From Peromyscus leucopus (Eukaryota; Chordata; Mammalia; Rodentia; Cricetidae), in assembly GCF_004664715.2 (NCBI RefSeq), contig NC_051075.1:24365715-24429714 (forward strand): DNA of 64,000 nucleotides, given 5' to 3'. The notes under the pieces were generated by a model that was not told the DNA's origin, did not search any database, and was given only the letters and a program-made list of their open reading frames with translations. Position numbers and translations under genes: made by a program. Shown here piece after piece: positions 33,083 to 43,235 of the stretch. Position 1 is the first letter of the stretch, and every line of letters begins with the position of its first letter.

Positions 33083-34125
33083 GTATTTTCCAGTATTCCT
33101 CTACTTTCTTTCCTCTTAGCCCCTCATCCTGTTCCATGATGGCTCCTCCCACTACACTCCTCATCTGATCCCACATCTAAAGCTTCCTATTGGCTGCCTA
33201 CCAGACACCTCCTACTAGGAAGAGCAAAGGTTCCTCCTCTCCAGACCCTGCTTGGGAACCACCATCCACCAGTGGTCCGAATCTTGCTCAATTTGTCCTC
33301 TTCATTTCCCACCTCCAGTCAGTGACTGCCCAGCGCTGCTTTTCCAGCCCTGAAGTGCCCTTCTCCTCCGTCTGTGCTGTGTTCACCTTGCTGTTTCCTC
33401 CTAATAAGCCCCCATTCTGGGGCCGGCTTCCTGTAGTCCAGAATCTTGGCGTCTACAGTGACAGTCTCTGTTTTAAATCCTTTCCTCTCCTCCCTCTGCT
33501 TTCAGGCAGGAAAAGACCCCTGGGGTTGTAACCTGTCCCTTCATTTCCCGCCTCATTTTAGACAGTCTCCTTGTCATCTCCCTGAACCTCTTCCATTTCC
33601 TAGAACTCAGCATGCTGATGGTCTTTTGAACATGCTGCCTGGGTAATTCATCTGGAGACTCGGCTGTGCTACCTGTCACTTGCTCTGTGCAAATATCCTG
33701 ACCACATGGCTCTCCCTGATGTGACTGAAGTGACTTCCCCTGTACCCCTTCCTAGTAGCTATTGCATTGTGTTAGTCATGTAGCAGCAGTGTCCGTAAGG
33801 TTGGGAGATACTCACCCTTAGAGCTGCACCCCAACAGTGTTCGCCTCGGAACTTACTGAGAAGCTTCTCGGTAATGCAGCTGAACAAACTGCCCTTCTGT
33901 CGTCAAGACCATGCTTTGAGATGCCCACGCATGCGGACAGGCATGGCGCAAAGTTACGTACTGTGCATCCAAACTGGTCTCTGGATCCAGCCACCAGTTT
34001 TTAGAAATCATATCAGGTTGGAGACTATACGTCCTGATCCCAGAGAGATAGAATCAGCAGTATTTGAATGTGGAAAATTCTGAGGACAGCCACATTTCTC
34101 TAAGTGCAAGAGGAAAAGGAAGTTG

Positions 34126-34340
34126 GGCCTGGTTACACAGGCAAAGGTCTGGAACCGCAGCTACTCAAAGGCTAAGGCAGAAAGATGGAAATTCAAGCCT
34201 TGCCTGGGACAAATTCAAGGCCAGCATAAGCAACTGAGACCCTGTCCGGAATGTTTTGAAAAGAGCCCTGGGTATATATCTCAACAGTACAGAACTTGCC
34301 TGGCGTACACAAGAACCTAGGCTTAGTCCATCCAGGACTG
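34126..34340 (+). mobile_element. B4-type composite SINE, plus strand, old
   Basis: B1-like part with AATTCAAGGCCAGCATAAGC and GAGACCCTGTCCGGA, then an ID-like part with TATATCTCAACAGTACAGAA. Confidence 0.55.
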
Positions 34341-34439
34341 GGCGCCCAGGGGGAATCAGGGGAGATAAACACTGAAGAATAAAGTTACAGAGCAATTGTA
34401 TGTATGCAACTTTGGTTTTTTTTTTTTTTTTAAACTAAT

Positions 34440-34715
34440 TTTTATTTTGTTTTGAGGCAGAGTCTTCAAACATAGGCTGAGCTAGTTTCAAACTCACCTT
34501 TTAGCACAGGATAGCCTCAAATTTGAGATCCTCCTATCTCAGTCTCCCAAGTGCTGGGATTACAGGCTTGGGACACCACGCCTTTTGAAACCTTTTTTTT
34601 TTTTTTTTTTTTTTTTTAAAACAAAGTAGCTCAGGCTAGCCTAGAACTCAAGGTCTTTCTGCCTCTACTTACCAATGCCGGGATTACAAGTGTGTACCAC
34701 ATGTCTGGCTGAGTA
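34440..34715 (-). mobile_element. Two tandem old B1 copies, minus strand
   Basis: First: TTTGAGGCAGAGTCTTCAAA ... CAAGTGCTGGGATTACAGGC. Second, after a T24 tract: AGTAGCTCAGGCTAGCCTAG ... GCCGGGATTACAAGTGTGTA. Confidence 0.8.
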
Positions 34716-34881
34716 ATGAATATTGTGTGTTGAATGTATATTTGTTATCTTGCTGAGGATCTGATGTAATTTTCTGCAGATAGCAGATCCCAAAGGCTTT
34801 AGAGTTTTTGAAGATCTGCAGTCCATACAATCCCAGGAAGTAGAAGAACCTGCAGAGAGGGAAGTCAAAAGAAGTTAAAAG

Positions 34882-35018
34882 AGGCCTGTGAGATGGCTCA
34901 TTGGGGCATCTCCACTAAGCCTGATTACCTGCATTTAGTCCCTGGGACCCACATGATGGAAGGAGAGAGCACACTCCCACAGTTGTCCCTGCATGGACAC
35001 ACACATACACACACACAT

Positions 35019-35062
<44 letters not shown>
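34882..35062 (+). mobile_element. B3-type SINE, plus strand
   Basis: CCTGTGAGATGGCTCATTGG, GGACCCACATGATGGAAGGA, then (CA)n. Confidence 0.85.
34996..35062. repeat. (CA)n microsatellite
   Basis: 67 bases of CA with two early interruptions (CATA, CATG), continuing the tail of a plus-strand B3-like SINE. Confidence 0.95.
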
Positions 35063-35065
<3 letters not shown>

Positions 35066-35089
35066 GGCATGGACTTTTCGTTGTTGTTG

Positions 35090-35215
35090 TTGTTGTATCC
35101 AGACAGGGTTTCTCTGCAACTCTGTAGCCCAGGCTGGCCTCAGACCCAGAGATCCACCTGCCTCTGCCTCCTGAGTGCTGGGATTAAAGGTATGTACCAC
35201 CACCACCGCCCAGTT
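35090..35215 (-). mobile_element. B1, minus strand
   Basis: CAGACAGGGTTTCTCTGCAA and GGGATTAAAGGTATGTACCA. Confidence 0.92.
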
Positions 35216-35834
35216 TAATAAAATTATTTTTTAAAAGAACATGGACAGAAACTCCACTTGCTATTTAGACTATTCAGACATCTTGACCTTTGCTTCCCCC
35301 CATCCCCCGCTTATTCCTGAATTTCCCTCCTCACGGTTATTTCTAACACATGAAGCCCTGCCGATTGTATTTTTACCTACACTCAGAAACTATTTTTGAT
35401 TAGTTTTATGCCCAAAGTAGGTATGTGATTGATGAGTTTTTTGCTTGTTTGTTTGTTTTTTAAATCTAGTATCCGTTTCTACAGGAGGTAAACCACATCA
35501 AGGTGGAAGCCAGGCTGGGAGGTACTTACACCCACTGCTGGCCTTCAGTCTGTTCTCACTCCTCTGGTGTTTCAGAGGGTTATCCTTCAGTGTCTTACGG
35601 ACCATGGTGAAACGGTAGGGATCATAGAAAACAAAATCAGAAGTGAGTTCCTTTTAGATAGCTTAAAATTTGGGTTATTTTTTTTTTAACATATAGAATT
35701 GATAAAAGCCTCCGCTCTACCAGCCCCTATGGGTTTTCTTGGTTTAGTTTGGCTTTGGTTTTTTTGTTTGTTTGTTTGGTTGGTTGGTTGGTTGGTTGCT
35801 TGGTTAGGTGGTTGGGTTTTGTTAGTGGCAATGG

Positions 35835-35937
35835 TTGTGGTTTTGAGACAGGGTCTCCCTGTGTGGCTGTGGCCAGCCTGGAACTCACAGAGCTCCACTT
35901 GCCTCTGCCTCCCAGTGTGAGCCACCACACCCTGCTG
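35835..35937 (-). mobile_element. B1 fragment, minus strand
   Basis: TTTTGAGACAGGGTCTCCCT and GTGAGCCACCACACCCTGCT, with most of the middle lost; a GTTG-rich tract precedes it. Confidence 0.85.
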
Positions 35938-36043
35938 GGGTAGGCTTCTTAGTGTTCATTCTGCTTACAGTGGGCATCAACTACAGAGCAAGTTTGAGGC
36001 TGACTTGAGCTACATGAGACCTTGTCTTTTTAAAATATGTATA

Positions 36044-36045
<2 letters not shown>

Positions 36046-36120
<75 letters not shown>
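36046..36120. repeat. (GT)n microsatellite
   Basis: 75 uninterrupted bases of TG, then GCGCGCG. It is joined at its 3' side to a minus-strand B2 remnant. Confidence 0.98.
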
Positions 36121-36128
<8 letters not shown>

Positions 36129-36283
36129 ATGAGTCCAGGTACCTGAGGACAAAGGCATGGGATCCCCTAGATGTGGAGGAGCAGGTTGTTGGGAACCACC
36201 TGACATGGAGCTGGGAACCCAGCTCAGTTCCTCAATAAAGCAGCAAGTGTTCCTAGCTGCCTTGCCATATAACCCTCCAGCCC
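36121..36283 (-). mobile_element. B3-like SINE, minus strand, 3' of (GT)n
   Basis: GGGAACCACCTGACATGGAG and CATATAACCCTCCAGCCCTT. Confidence 0.75.
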
Positions 36284-36286
36284 TTC

Positions 36287-36330
36287 CTCCTCTTCCTCCT
36301 CCTCCTCCTCCTCTTCCTCCTCCTCCTATT
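36287..36330. repeat. (CCT)n tract
   Basis: Repeated CTCCTCCTC and CTTCCTCCT pyrimidine triplets, followed by short ATT repeats at 36331-36347. Confidence 0.9.
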
Positions 36331-36560
36331 ATAGTATTATTATTATTAATTTATTTTAGTAAGCATACAAAGTAACGGGTTTCTTTAGGACATTTTTGTA
36401 CGTATGTCATTGCACTTTGCTCGTATCCGTCCCCCACATCACCTCCTTTTCCCCGCTTCCCACTCCTCCCCTTCCTCCCCGGATAGCCCCACTTGTACCT
36501 CTGTGTCACGTGGGTGTGTGCTGTGTTCCTCCTCCCAGTTGTTCCAGGTCTCCCTCTCTA

Positions 36561-36605
36561 CCCCCCCACACCCCCCACACCCCCACCCCCCCCACCCCCG
36601 TCCCC
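36561..36605. repeat. C-rich low-complexity tract
   Basis: Six runs of 4-8 C separated by ACA, A or GT. The minus strand therefore has multiple G-runs compatible with a G-quadruplex. Confidence 0.9.
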
Positions 36606-36714
36606 TCGCTAGCTGTTCTAATCCGGCCTGGAGACAGTGCTGTATTCAGCCATGTCTAGTAATTACTTATGATACACAGCTCCAAATCCAGTCCCAGGTT
36701 GATTTGATTGTCTT

Positions 36715-36990
36715 GATTTTGAGACACGGTCTGTCTGTGTAGCTCAGGCTGGCCTGGAACTACAATACTCATGCCTTGGTTTCTTTTTTTTTTTTTTGGT
36801 TTTTTTTCGAGACAGGGTTTCTGTGTGTAGCTTTGCGCCTTTCCTGGAACTCTCTTTGGAGACCAGGCTGGCCTCGAACTCACAGAGATCCGCCTGCCTC
36901 TGCCTCCCGAGTGCTGGGATTAAAGGCGTGCGCCACCACCGCCCGGCCCATGCCTTGGTTTCTTAAGTACAGGCATGCACCATCACCTGA
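36715..36990 (-). mobile_element. Older B1, split by the young B1
   Basis: Left half GAGACACGGTCTGTCTGTGT ... GGCTGGCCTGGAACT; right half TACAGGCATGCACCATCACC. Interrupted at 36786-36948. Confidence 0.8.
36786..36948 (-). mobile_element. Young B1 nested in an older B1
   Basis: Full-length young B1 with TSD CATGCCTTGGTTTCTT at 36770-36785 and 36949-36964. The flanks (36715-36785 and 36949-36990) are the two halves of an older minus-strand B1. Confidence 0.95.
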
Positions 36991-37619
36991 CTTGGTTTTA
37001 TTTTTGATGGAGCATACAATTAAGTTAAATTTCTTTTTCTTTGCTGTTCTGAGTATGCCCATGACTTTGAGCCAGCACACTAGGTCCAGCTTGCAATTTA
37101 TTCCAGAGGCTTTTCATAGCCACACCATCTACATGGTCAGTTACCTTTGCTACCCAGTCATCTTTTAAAAAACAAAGCCAAAAAACCAAACCAAAACAAA
37201 ACAAAAAAGTCTTTATTCTCTTATTTTCATTACTTTCACAAAATTGTTAGAGACCTCTCCAGCACAAGATGGTGTCCCAGAGTAGTTGAACCTATGGTTT
37301 TCTCTTCTGCCTTATTAACTTCTACCTTAGTGAACTGGGGGTGTTTATCTGAGTACATCTGAAAACTCAGTTGTGTTTTTCTTTAGACCATGTCTTCCTA
37401 GCTGCACGGAAAGTTGAAAACCAGAGGCAGCGGTGTGGGGTTGTGTTGTTGGATTGTGGTGCTGAGGACTGACCCACGGAGCTCGTGTTGGCCGACAGGT
37501 GCCCCACCTCCAGGCCAGCACGCCCTGTGTCGTACTTGAGACCGGCTCTCCCTGAGTTGTTGGGGCTGGCTGGCCTGGAATTGAGAACCTCCTGCCTCAG
37601 GGTCTGAAATACTGAAGCA

Positions 37620-37687
37620 CGGGGTTGGGGATTTAGCTCAGTGGTAGAGCGCTTGCCCTGGGTTCTGTCCTCAGCTCCAGGGGGCAA
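37620..37687 (+). mobile_element. ID SINE with internal deletion
   Basis: GGGGTTGGGGATTTAGCTCA and GTGGTAGAGCGCTTGCCCTG; the AAGG of the master sequence is missing. TGAAGCAC flanks both sides. Confidence 0.92.
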
Positions 37688-37867
37688 AAAAGTATGAAGC
37701 ACCATTCTTGGCTTCAACATGTGCTTTAATATTTTAAATTTATTTTTATAATAACTTTATGGTAATTCTTATGCAAATTTTTAAAGTAATTGTCATCCTT
37801 ATTAATGGGTCCAATTTCCACTTTGAATCTATGTTCATAGAAAATAATCTGTAATTTCAATGGCTTT

Positions 37868-37987
37868 AAAGAAATGGAGGACCCCAGAGATGCCACCTAC
37901 AACTTATAACCTGAGGTCAATCCCTAGCATGCACATGGTGGAAAAAGAGAATCACTTCTTGCACGTTGTCCTCTGAGCTTTGCACTG

Positions 37988-38038
<51 letters not shown>
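37868..38038 (+). mobile_element. B3-like fragment, plus strand
   Basis: GCACATGGTGGAAAAAGAGA and GTTGTCCTCTGAGCTTTGCA before (CA)n. Confidence 0.7.
37989..38038. repeat. (CA)n microsatellite
   Basis: 50 uninterrupted bases of CA at the tail of a B3-like fragment. Confidence 0.97.
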
Positions 38039-38041
<3 letters not shown>

Positions 38042-38144
38042 GGAATGAGTACATTCTGAAAGAAAGACACTTTTAATGTCTTTAAAGATATTCAAAGTCA
38101 TGTATCATACTTTTTTGTTTACGGTCATCATTATTGTTGCTGTT

Positions 38145-38275
38145 AGTTTTGTGATATAGGGTCTTTCGTTATAACCCAAGCTGGCCTGAAACTGACATAG
38201 TCCAGTCTGGACTTGAACTGCCTCAGTTTGCTAAGTGCTGGGGTTACAGGCATGGACTGACATGCTTGGCTCCCA
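38145..38275 (-). mobile_element. Old B1, minus strand
   Basis: ATAGGGTCTTTCGTTATAAC and TAAGTGCTGGGGTTACAGGC. Confidence 0.75.
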
Positions 38276-38544
38276 ATGCTGGGCATATTCCTCAGCTAAT
38301 CAAACGTGTTTATTAACCATCAAATATGTGTACAGTCAGAACTTGTCTTTTCCTAGGCTTAATGGGCAAGTAAGAAAAATATAGTTAATGTCTCACTAGA
38401 AACAGTATGTCTTGAAATTTTTGTACACTATGATAATGCCCATGTTTTCCATATAGAGAAAAATAACTATTGAATAAACACAGAAGTCACTACCCCAATT
38501 TTGAAACACAAATTATATTTTAAAACAATTTAAAAGCATTATAG

Positions 38545-38712
38545 TTATTGTTATTGCTGGTGGGGGATTTGCCACAGCTCACGTGTGGAGGTCAGAAGAC
38601 AACTTTGTGGGGTTGGTCCTCGCCTTCCACCATTATGTAGGATCTGGGGATTGAACTTGGGTCGCCAGGGTGATGGCGAGTACCTTTACCTTCTGAGTCA
38701 TCCTGTGGCCTA
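38545..38712 (-). mobile_element. Diverged B2-like SINE, minus strand
   Basis: GTGTGGAGGTCAGAAGACAA and GGGATTGAACTTGGGTCGCC. Confidence 0.8.
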
Positions 38713-39009
38713 CGAAAGGCTACATTTTACCTGTGGAAAACCTTCAGTTAGGCTCTCCACTCTGGTTCCGGCATCTTCTTTGCTTGTTATACTAACTCAC
38801 TCAGTGGACAAGTCTCCGATTGCTTTCATCTTAGAACTGGTAGTTGGGGGCAGTAAAGCCGACTGCTGTAAAATCACATTAGTAATAGAGTAGAGGGAAC
38901 GAAAGCCCAGGGTAAGCGTCAGATCCACAAATACACAGTACAGACAGCGTTGGTGCTCTGTAGGAACAGTGCCTCATCCATCCTTTCTCGTTTTGTTATG
39001 TTTGGGAGT

Positions 39010-39120
39010 CTTGTTTTAGACAGGATCTTGCTGTGTAGCTCAGGTTAACCTCAAACTAGTGATCCTCCTGCCTCAGACTCCAGAGTATTGGGATCACAGG
39101 CAGGTGTTAGCACACTCAGC
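39010..39120 (-). mobile_element. Old B1, minus strand
   Basis: TAGACAGGATCTTGCTGTGT and ATTGGGATCACAGGCAGGTG. Confidence 0.75.
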
Positions 39121-39121
39121 T

Positions 39122-39245
39122 GAACACCACCTCAGCGACCCAAGTTCAATCCCCAGGACCCACATGATAGTAGAAGGAGTGGACCGACCCCACAAAGTTG
39201 TGCTCTGACCTCCACATGTGTACTATGGCAAACCCCACCAGGAAC
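39122..39245 (+). mobile_element. B3-like fragment, plus strand
   Basis: AAGTTCAATCCCCAGGACCC and GTGCTCTGACCTCCACATGT. Confidence 0.75.
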
Positions 39246-39262
39246 AATAATAAGAATTCTCG

Positions 39263-39415
39263 GCCTGGCGGTGGTGGCGCACGCCTTTAATCCCAGCACT
39301 CGGGAGGCAGAGCCAGGTGGATCTCTGTGAGTTCAAGGCCAGCCTGGGCTACAGAGCAAGATCCAGGAAAGACACCAAAACTACACAGTGAAACCCTGTC
39401 TCAAAAAAAAAAAAA
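39263..39415 (+). mobile_element. B1, plus strand
   Basis: GGCCTGGCGGTGGTGGCGCA to AACCCTGTCTCAAAAAAAAA; all canonical blocks present. Confidence 0.95.
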
Positions 39416-39441
39416 AATTCTTTTAAAAATTATTGAAAATA

Positions 39442-39560
39442 ATGCCGGGCGGTGGTGACTCCTGCCTTAAATCCCAGCACTTGGGATCTTTGAGTTCAAG
39501 GCCAGCCTGGTCTACAAAGCAAGTTCCAGGACAGCCAGGGCTACATAGAGAAACCTTACA
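39442..39560 (+). mobile_element. B1, plus strand, internally deleted
   Basis: GCCGGGCGGTGGTGACTCCT start, a small deletion after CACTTGGGA, and TACATAGAGAAACCTTA end. Shares its 5' flank with the B1 at 40413. Confidence 0.93.
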
Positions 39561-40214
39561 GTAAGTTTTGGTTTTGCCCAATCACTGGGCAAGCTTTAGT
39601 GAAACATTTCACTATTAGGATAAGAATTTGTAGTGTATCAAGCTGATGAAAGAAAATGCTGGCTGTACTTCAGGAGGGGAGGCTAAAATCTTTAGATTGT
39701 GGATTAGCCTATAGAAAAATGTCTGCTGTAAATCAAACAGTGAAGGGGAAGATGAATAGGAATCTCACTTACACAATTTAAGGAAAACATAGCTCTCTGA
39801 ACAGATGAAGATAGGTTCCTTCTGTATCCCAGAATCTAATCAATATTTATATGTATAATTCAGCTATCATTTGGCTTAAAAGGGCATATTGGGAAATGTT
39901 ATCATTTTTACTATTTTCTACAGAGAAAATATTTTACTGTTTAAAACAACCCTGGACTTTTGAATTATAACCTGTTTTTATGTTCAAGCTATCTGTGTAT
40001 TATTTCTCCTGCAGTTTTACATAAAATGTTTTTACATCCAAAAAAAGGACAAATACTATAGAATTGTATTACTATAGAATATATAAATTTATAGAAATAA
40101 AGATTAGACATTATCTCAAGATGGAGAAGAAAGGAATATAAAGCAATGATTTCCTAAGTACAGAATCTCTATTTTGTATGATGGAAAAGTCCTATAAATG
40201 GACAGTAGTATCAG

Positions 40215-40365
40215 AACATAATATCATGAATGTAATAAATCATTACAATTAATGTAATTAATGAATATTATAAATATAATTATTGAGTGAATACTGCGAA
40301 TACAATCAATGAATACCACAAATGTAATTAAAATCATGAGTGTAATTAATGAATGTCATGAGTGT
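40215..40365. repeat. AT-rich degenerate tandem repeat
   Basis: About seven diverged units of roughly 20-26 bp with the pattern ATNNCATGAATGTAATTAATGA. Clear recurrences are ATGTAATTAATGA, GTGTAATTAATGA and ATCATGAGTGTAA. Confidence 0.7.
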
Positions 40366-40412
40366 AAATACAAAAATAAAAAATAAAATTTTTTTAAAAT
40401 TACTGAAAATAA

Positions 40413-40560
40413 TGCCAGTCGGTGGTGACGCATGCCTTAAATCCCAACACTTGGGAGGCAGAAGCAGACAGGTCTTTGAGTTCAAGGCCAGCCTGGTCTA
40501 CAGAGCAAATTCCAGGACAGCCAGGGATACATAGAGAAACTTGTCTCGAAAAACCAAACC
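40413..40560 (+). mobile_element. B1, plus strand
   Basis: GCCAGTCGGTGGTGACGCAT start and ACTTGTCTCGAAAAACC end. 5' flank AATTACTGAAAATAATGCC matches the B1 at 39442. Confidence 0.93.
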
Positions 40561-40756
40561 AAACAAACAAATTTGTTAATATATATATATATATATATAG
40601 TATTTTTTGCTTCAAAATTGGGGCAGTGACTTCTGAGTCCCGTCACTATCTTGAGGAGCTCTAGGGGGTTCAGCTTCATTAGTCTGTCTTTAGAAACCCA
40701 CACCTGGAGCCAGTGTAGCCTGACCTGGGCAGGGGGTAGGCATCCATTTACACGTT

Positions 40757-40885
40757 GACCATGGCGGTGTATGCCTGTGATCCCAGAGCTCAGTGAGTGG
40801 AGGTATGAGGGGTCAGATGTTCAAGGTCATCCTTGACTTCGTAGCTGGGAGCCAGCCTGTGCTACTTGAGAACTCTTGTAAACAG
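40757..40885 (+). mobile_element. Old B1, plus strand
   Basis: ATGGCGGTGTATGCCTGTGA, TTCAAGGTCATCCTTGACTT, CTTGAGAACTCTTGTAAAC. Confidence 0.7.
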
Positions 40886-41050
40886 CAACAAAGAAGGCAT
40901 TAATTTATCACTTTCCTCCGGCTTTGACAGGTGGGAAGTTAGGAGCTATTCTTTTCCTGCTCAGAACTCTGAGACTCACCTGAAGGAACCAGCGAGAAGA
41001 ATCTGTCCAGTTATTTGAACTTTCTGTGTTTGGCTCTTGGTGTTTTCTAG

Positions 41051-41199
41051 CTCCTGGCTGTAGTTTCCCAACTAGCCCAGCAGAATCTGCAGTTGCTGGT
41101 CCTGGGCCGAAAGCACATGCTCACAGCAAGCTCCAGGTGGAGAAGGGACGAGATGGAGCAGGTGCAGAGGCAAGCCCACTGCTTTTTTGCTGATAACAT
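41051..41199 (+). CDS. PRORP: PRORP coding exon (third from last), start of the NYN nuclease domain
   Basis: PRORP (MRPP3) is the metallonuclease subunit of mitochondrial RNase P, which removes 5' leaders from mitochondrial tRNA precursors together with TRMT10C and HSD17B10. The exon follows a TTTTCTAG acceptor, is read from its first base (L-L-A-V-V-S-Q-L-A...), and ends in the split codon AT before a GTGAGT donor at 41200. It is 149 nt: 49 codons plus two bases. Recognisable peptides are [10 protein letters not shown] and RRDEMEQVQ, with CFFADN at the end, matching the mammalian protein just before its double-aspartate motif. Reading frame and phase join exactly to the exon at 43236. The first catalytic aspartate of the family (human D409) must lie in the preceding exon, which I did not find in the window. 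Identification is by recall of the family and by exact splice-phase agreement across three exons. Confidence 0.95.
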
Positions 41200-41747
41200 G
41201 TGAGTACTGGAGGGAACGGGTCAATTAGCCTGGGTTCTGGTCACCTACTCATTATTGTCTGTTCTGTCACGCACTTGCCTGGGCGCGTGCAACCTCATTT
41301 AAAACAGAAACAAAAATGGGCTGGAGGCAGCTCACGAAGATAGAGTGTCTACAGTAGAGCAAACTCACACACAGATGCGGACATCGGCCCGAAGGAGCAA
41401 AGGAGGAGAGTCAGGAGTGAGGCTAGCACTCAGAATACATAAAATCCATCAATTGACCGTCGAGCAGACACTCAACAAACATGAACACAGTGCTTGTGCT
41501 TAGTGACGCCGCCTAAGCCCCTGCCCTTTTAGTCCCTGCAGAAACGAGTCACCGGACAGCCTCACGGTGTGATCAGTGCTGTGGGAAGTGGAGCCGTGGG
41601 AAGGGTCCCTCACCTCACAGACTCATCCCTCATACAGGGGCCGGCAGAGCTCCCACGTCCTGGCATAGGAGTAAGCTGGACGCTGGCCAAGTAAGAAGGC
41701 CAGTGTGGATGGGTTAGAACAGTGCCCAGGAAGGAATCTGGGGGCTG

Positions 41748-41930
41748 GGATGCAGTTCAGTTGGTAGGAAACTTGCGTGGCCCCCGCATGGAACCAGTTG
41801 CAGTGGAACCACCTGTGATGTCAGCCCTGTGGGGTGGAAGCAGGAAGGTCAGGAGTTCAAGGCCATCCTCTGCTCTACAGAGGCCATCCTGGGGTACATG
41901 AGACCTTGTCTAGCAAAGGGGGGGGAAAAG
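41748..41930 (+). mobile_element. B4-type composite SINE in PRORP intron
   Basis: GGGGCTGGGATGCAGTTCAG head, then AGGAGTTCAAGGCCATCCTC and ACATGAGACCTTGTCTAGCA, ending in G8. Confidence 0.8.
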
Positions 41931-42464
41931 TGGGGGAAGGGAAGTCAGAGTGGAGGAAAGACCGTATTATAGAGGACCTCACAAAGGGTCTGGATTTATT
42001 CTAGTAGAGAGAAAACTGCCGCGGAGCTACGGCTTCCCAGGAAGCCAAAGGAACGTGGAGAACACGATTAGTCCCACAGTGTGCAGTTCATAAACAGAAA
42101 GCAGCTATGCAGGAAGGTAGGAGGGAGATCCTGGACGGACTACACACCCTCGGTGTCCTCACGGTCTTCTACCTACGCCGGCGCACACTGGTTTGCAACC
42201 TTGCCCGGCTGTCACTGTGCTATCACGGGTGTGCCTCGGCCCTGAGTCTAGGACTCACTAGTTCAGAAGTGAGAACCTGAAGGTTTGTCAGGCTCCCACG
42301 AGGAATTTCTTGAAAGGGTCAAATGGCTCTGGATGAATGAAGCGAGAGGCCAATTCTCTCTCAAATCCCAGACCAAACCACTTTTTCAAGCCGAGAGGAG
42401 GATTTCTGTTGCTTCAGGGGCAGAAGACTTGATCTCCTTGATGTCCTTCTGGCAGTGTGGGTAA

Positions 42465-42640
42465 GCATCAGGAGTGTGGGCTTGTTTCAGATCGCAGACC
42501 TGCCTCTCCCACCTGGGAAGGGATTTGCCTCATCTATGATCTTCACGAGGTTGTTGTGGAGGGTGAATGAGATAATAGTTATGACCCGGAAAATCCAAGT
42601 TCATGGAAAGCCTGTGTTGTTCATTGCCATCATCATCGTT
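42465..42640 (+). mobile_element. MIR SINE relic
   Basis: AGGAGTGTGGGCTTGTTTCA at the start and TTTGCCTCATCTATGATC then AGGTTGTTGTGGAGGGTGAA towards the end fit the MIR consensus. Confidence 0.7.
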
Positions 42641-43235
42641 ATTTTTCTTATAGAAAGAAACTGGGCAAATCATGTGCTCTAACCGGAAGTCTCTTGGGAG
42701 TGGTCTTGGTGCCTACTTTGGGACCTGTACCTCGGCCTGCAGTTAATGTGTCTGCTGAAAGTCTAAGCTCTGTTATAAAGATTGATTCACTGGTTTCCTA
42801 TGTCTCTGGATATAAATATTTATATTTTAATGTTAACTTGTGTTCTCCATTAATGTGCCAAACAAACCTTTTCAAACATAAAGCAGAGCATAGGTAGTGA
42901 GTCCTCATAACCCCCATGTAAATGTGACCCTTCTCTGACATTGCTCATCTTCTTCCACCTTAAACCTCGGTGGTTTTGGTTTTTGGAGAAGGTCACAACC
43001 CTGTAGCCGAAGCTGGCCTGAAAGTTTCTAAATCTCATTAGCAGTCCCTCCCCTGGCTTTCTGGTGTTTTAGGTGGTGTCACCAACTAAGGACTCTGGGT
43101 GCCTGATGAGGGTCAGCAGATCACTCTCCAGAAATCAGAGGCACCTCCAGGGAAAGCCCGAAGAGAAGTAACTGGGGGCTGGGAAGCCCTCTGCCCCCTG
43201 GAGTGTCTGACTGTCCTTCCGTCTGTCTGCTGCAG

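Larger units (their letters stand above)
1..41050 (+). other. PRORP: Large PRORP intron (5' end outside the window)
   Basis: The first PRORP exon visible is at 41051, so the preceding 41 kb is read as intron. I looked for the upstream exon that should encode the family motif DVVIDGLNVAK with the first catalytic aspartate and saw no match in any + strand frame. The stretch is dominated by SINEs, microsatellites and minisatellites listed separately. Stretches with no recognisable feature include 100-1040, 4370-6600, 10180-11160, 12550-13730, 19440-19980, 21180-21800, 22800-23720, 25000-25760, 28420-30250, 33090-34100 and 39560-40210. Calling this one intron is inference from gene order and lack of exons. 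Confidence 0.7.
41200..43235 (+). other. PRORP: PRORP intron between first and second visible exons
   Basis: GT (41200) to AG (43235), about 2.0 kb. It contains a diverged B4-type SINE (41748-41930), a MIR remnant (42465-42640) and a short B1 fragment (42972-43022). The rest shows nothing recognisable. Confidence 0.9.

Noticed and set aside
32659..33176. Open frames rich in SLSL and RERE
   Set aside because: Translation of the (CT)n tract in both strands; low complexity.
33190..33646. Proline/serine-rich frames in the stretch after the CT tract
   Set aside because: No splice structure or recognisable domain; possibly an old interspersed repeat, but I could not match one.
37620..37687. tRNA-Ala-like sequence
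   Set aside because: ID SINE with TSD and A-rich tail; no intact tRNA fold end and a deletion after the A-box.
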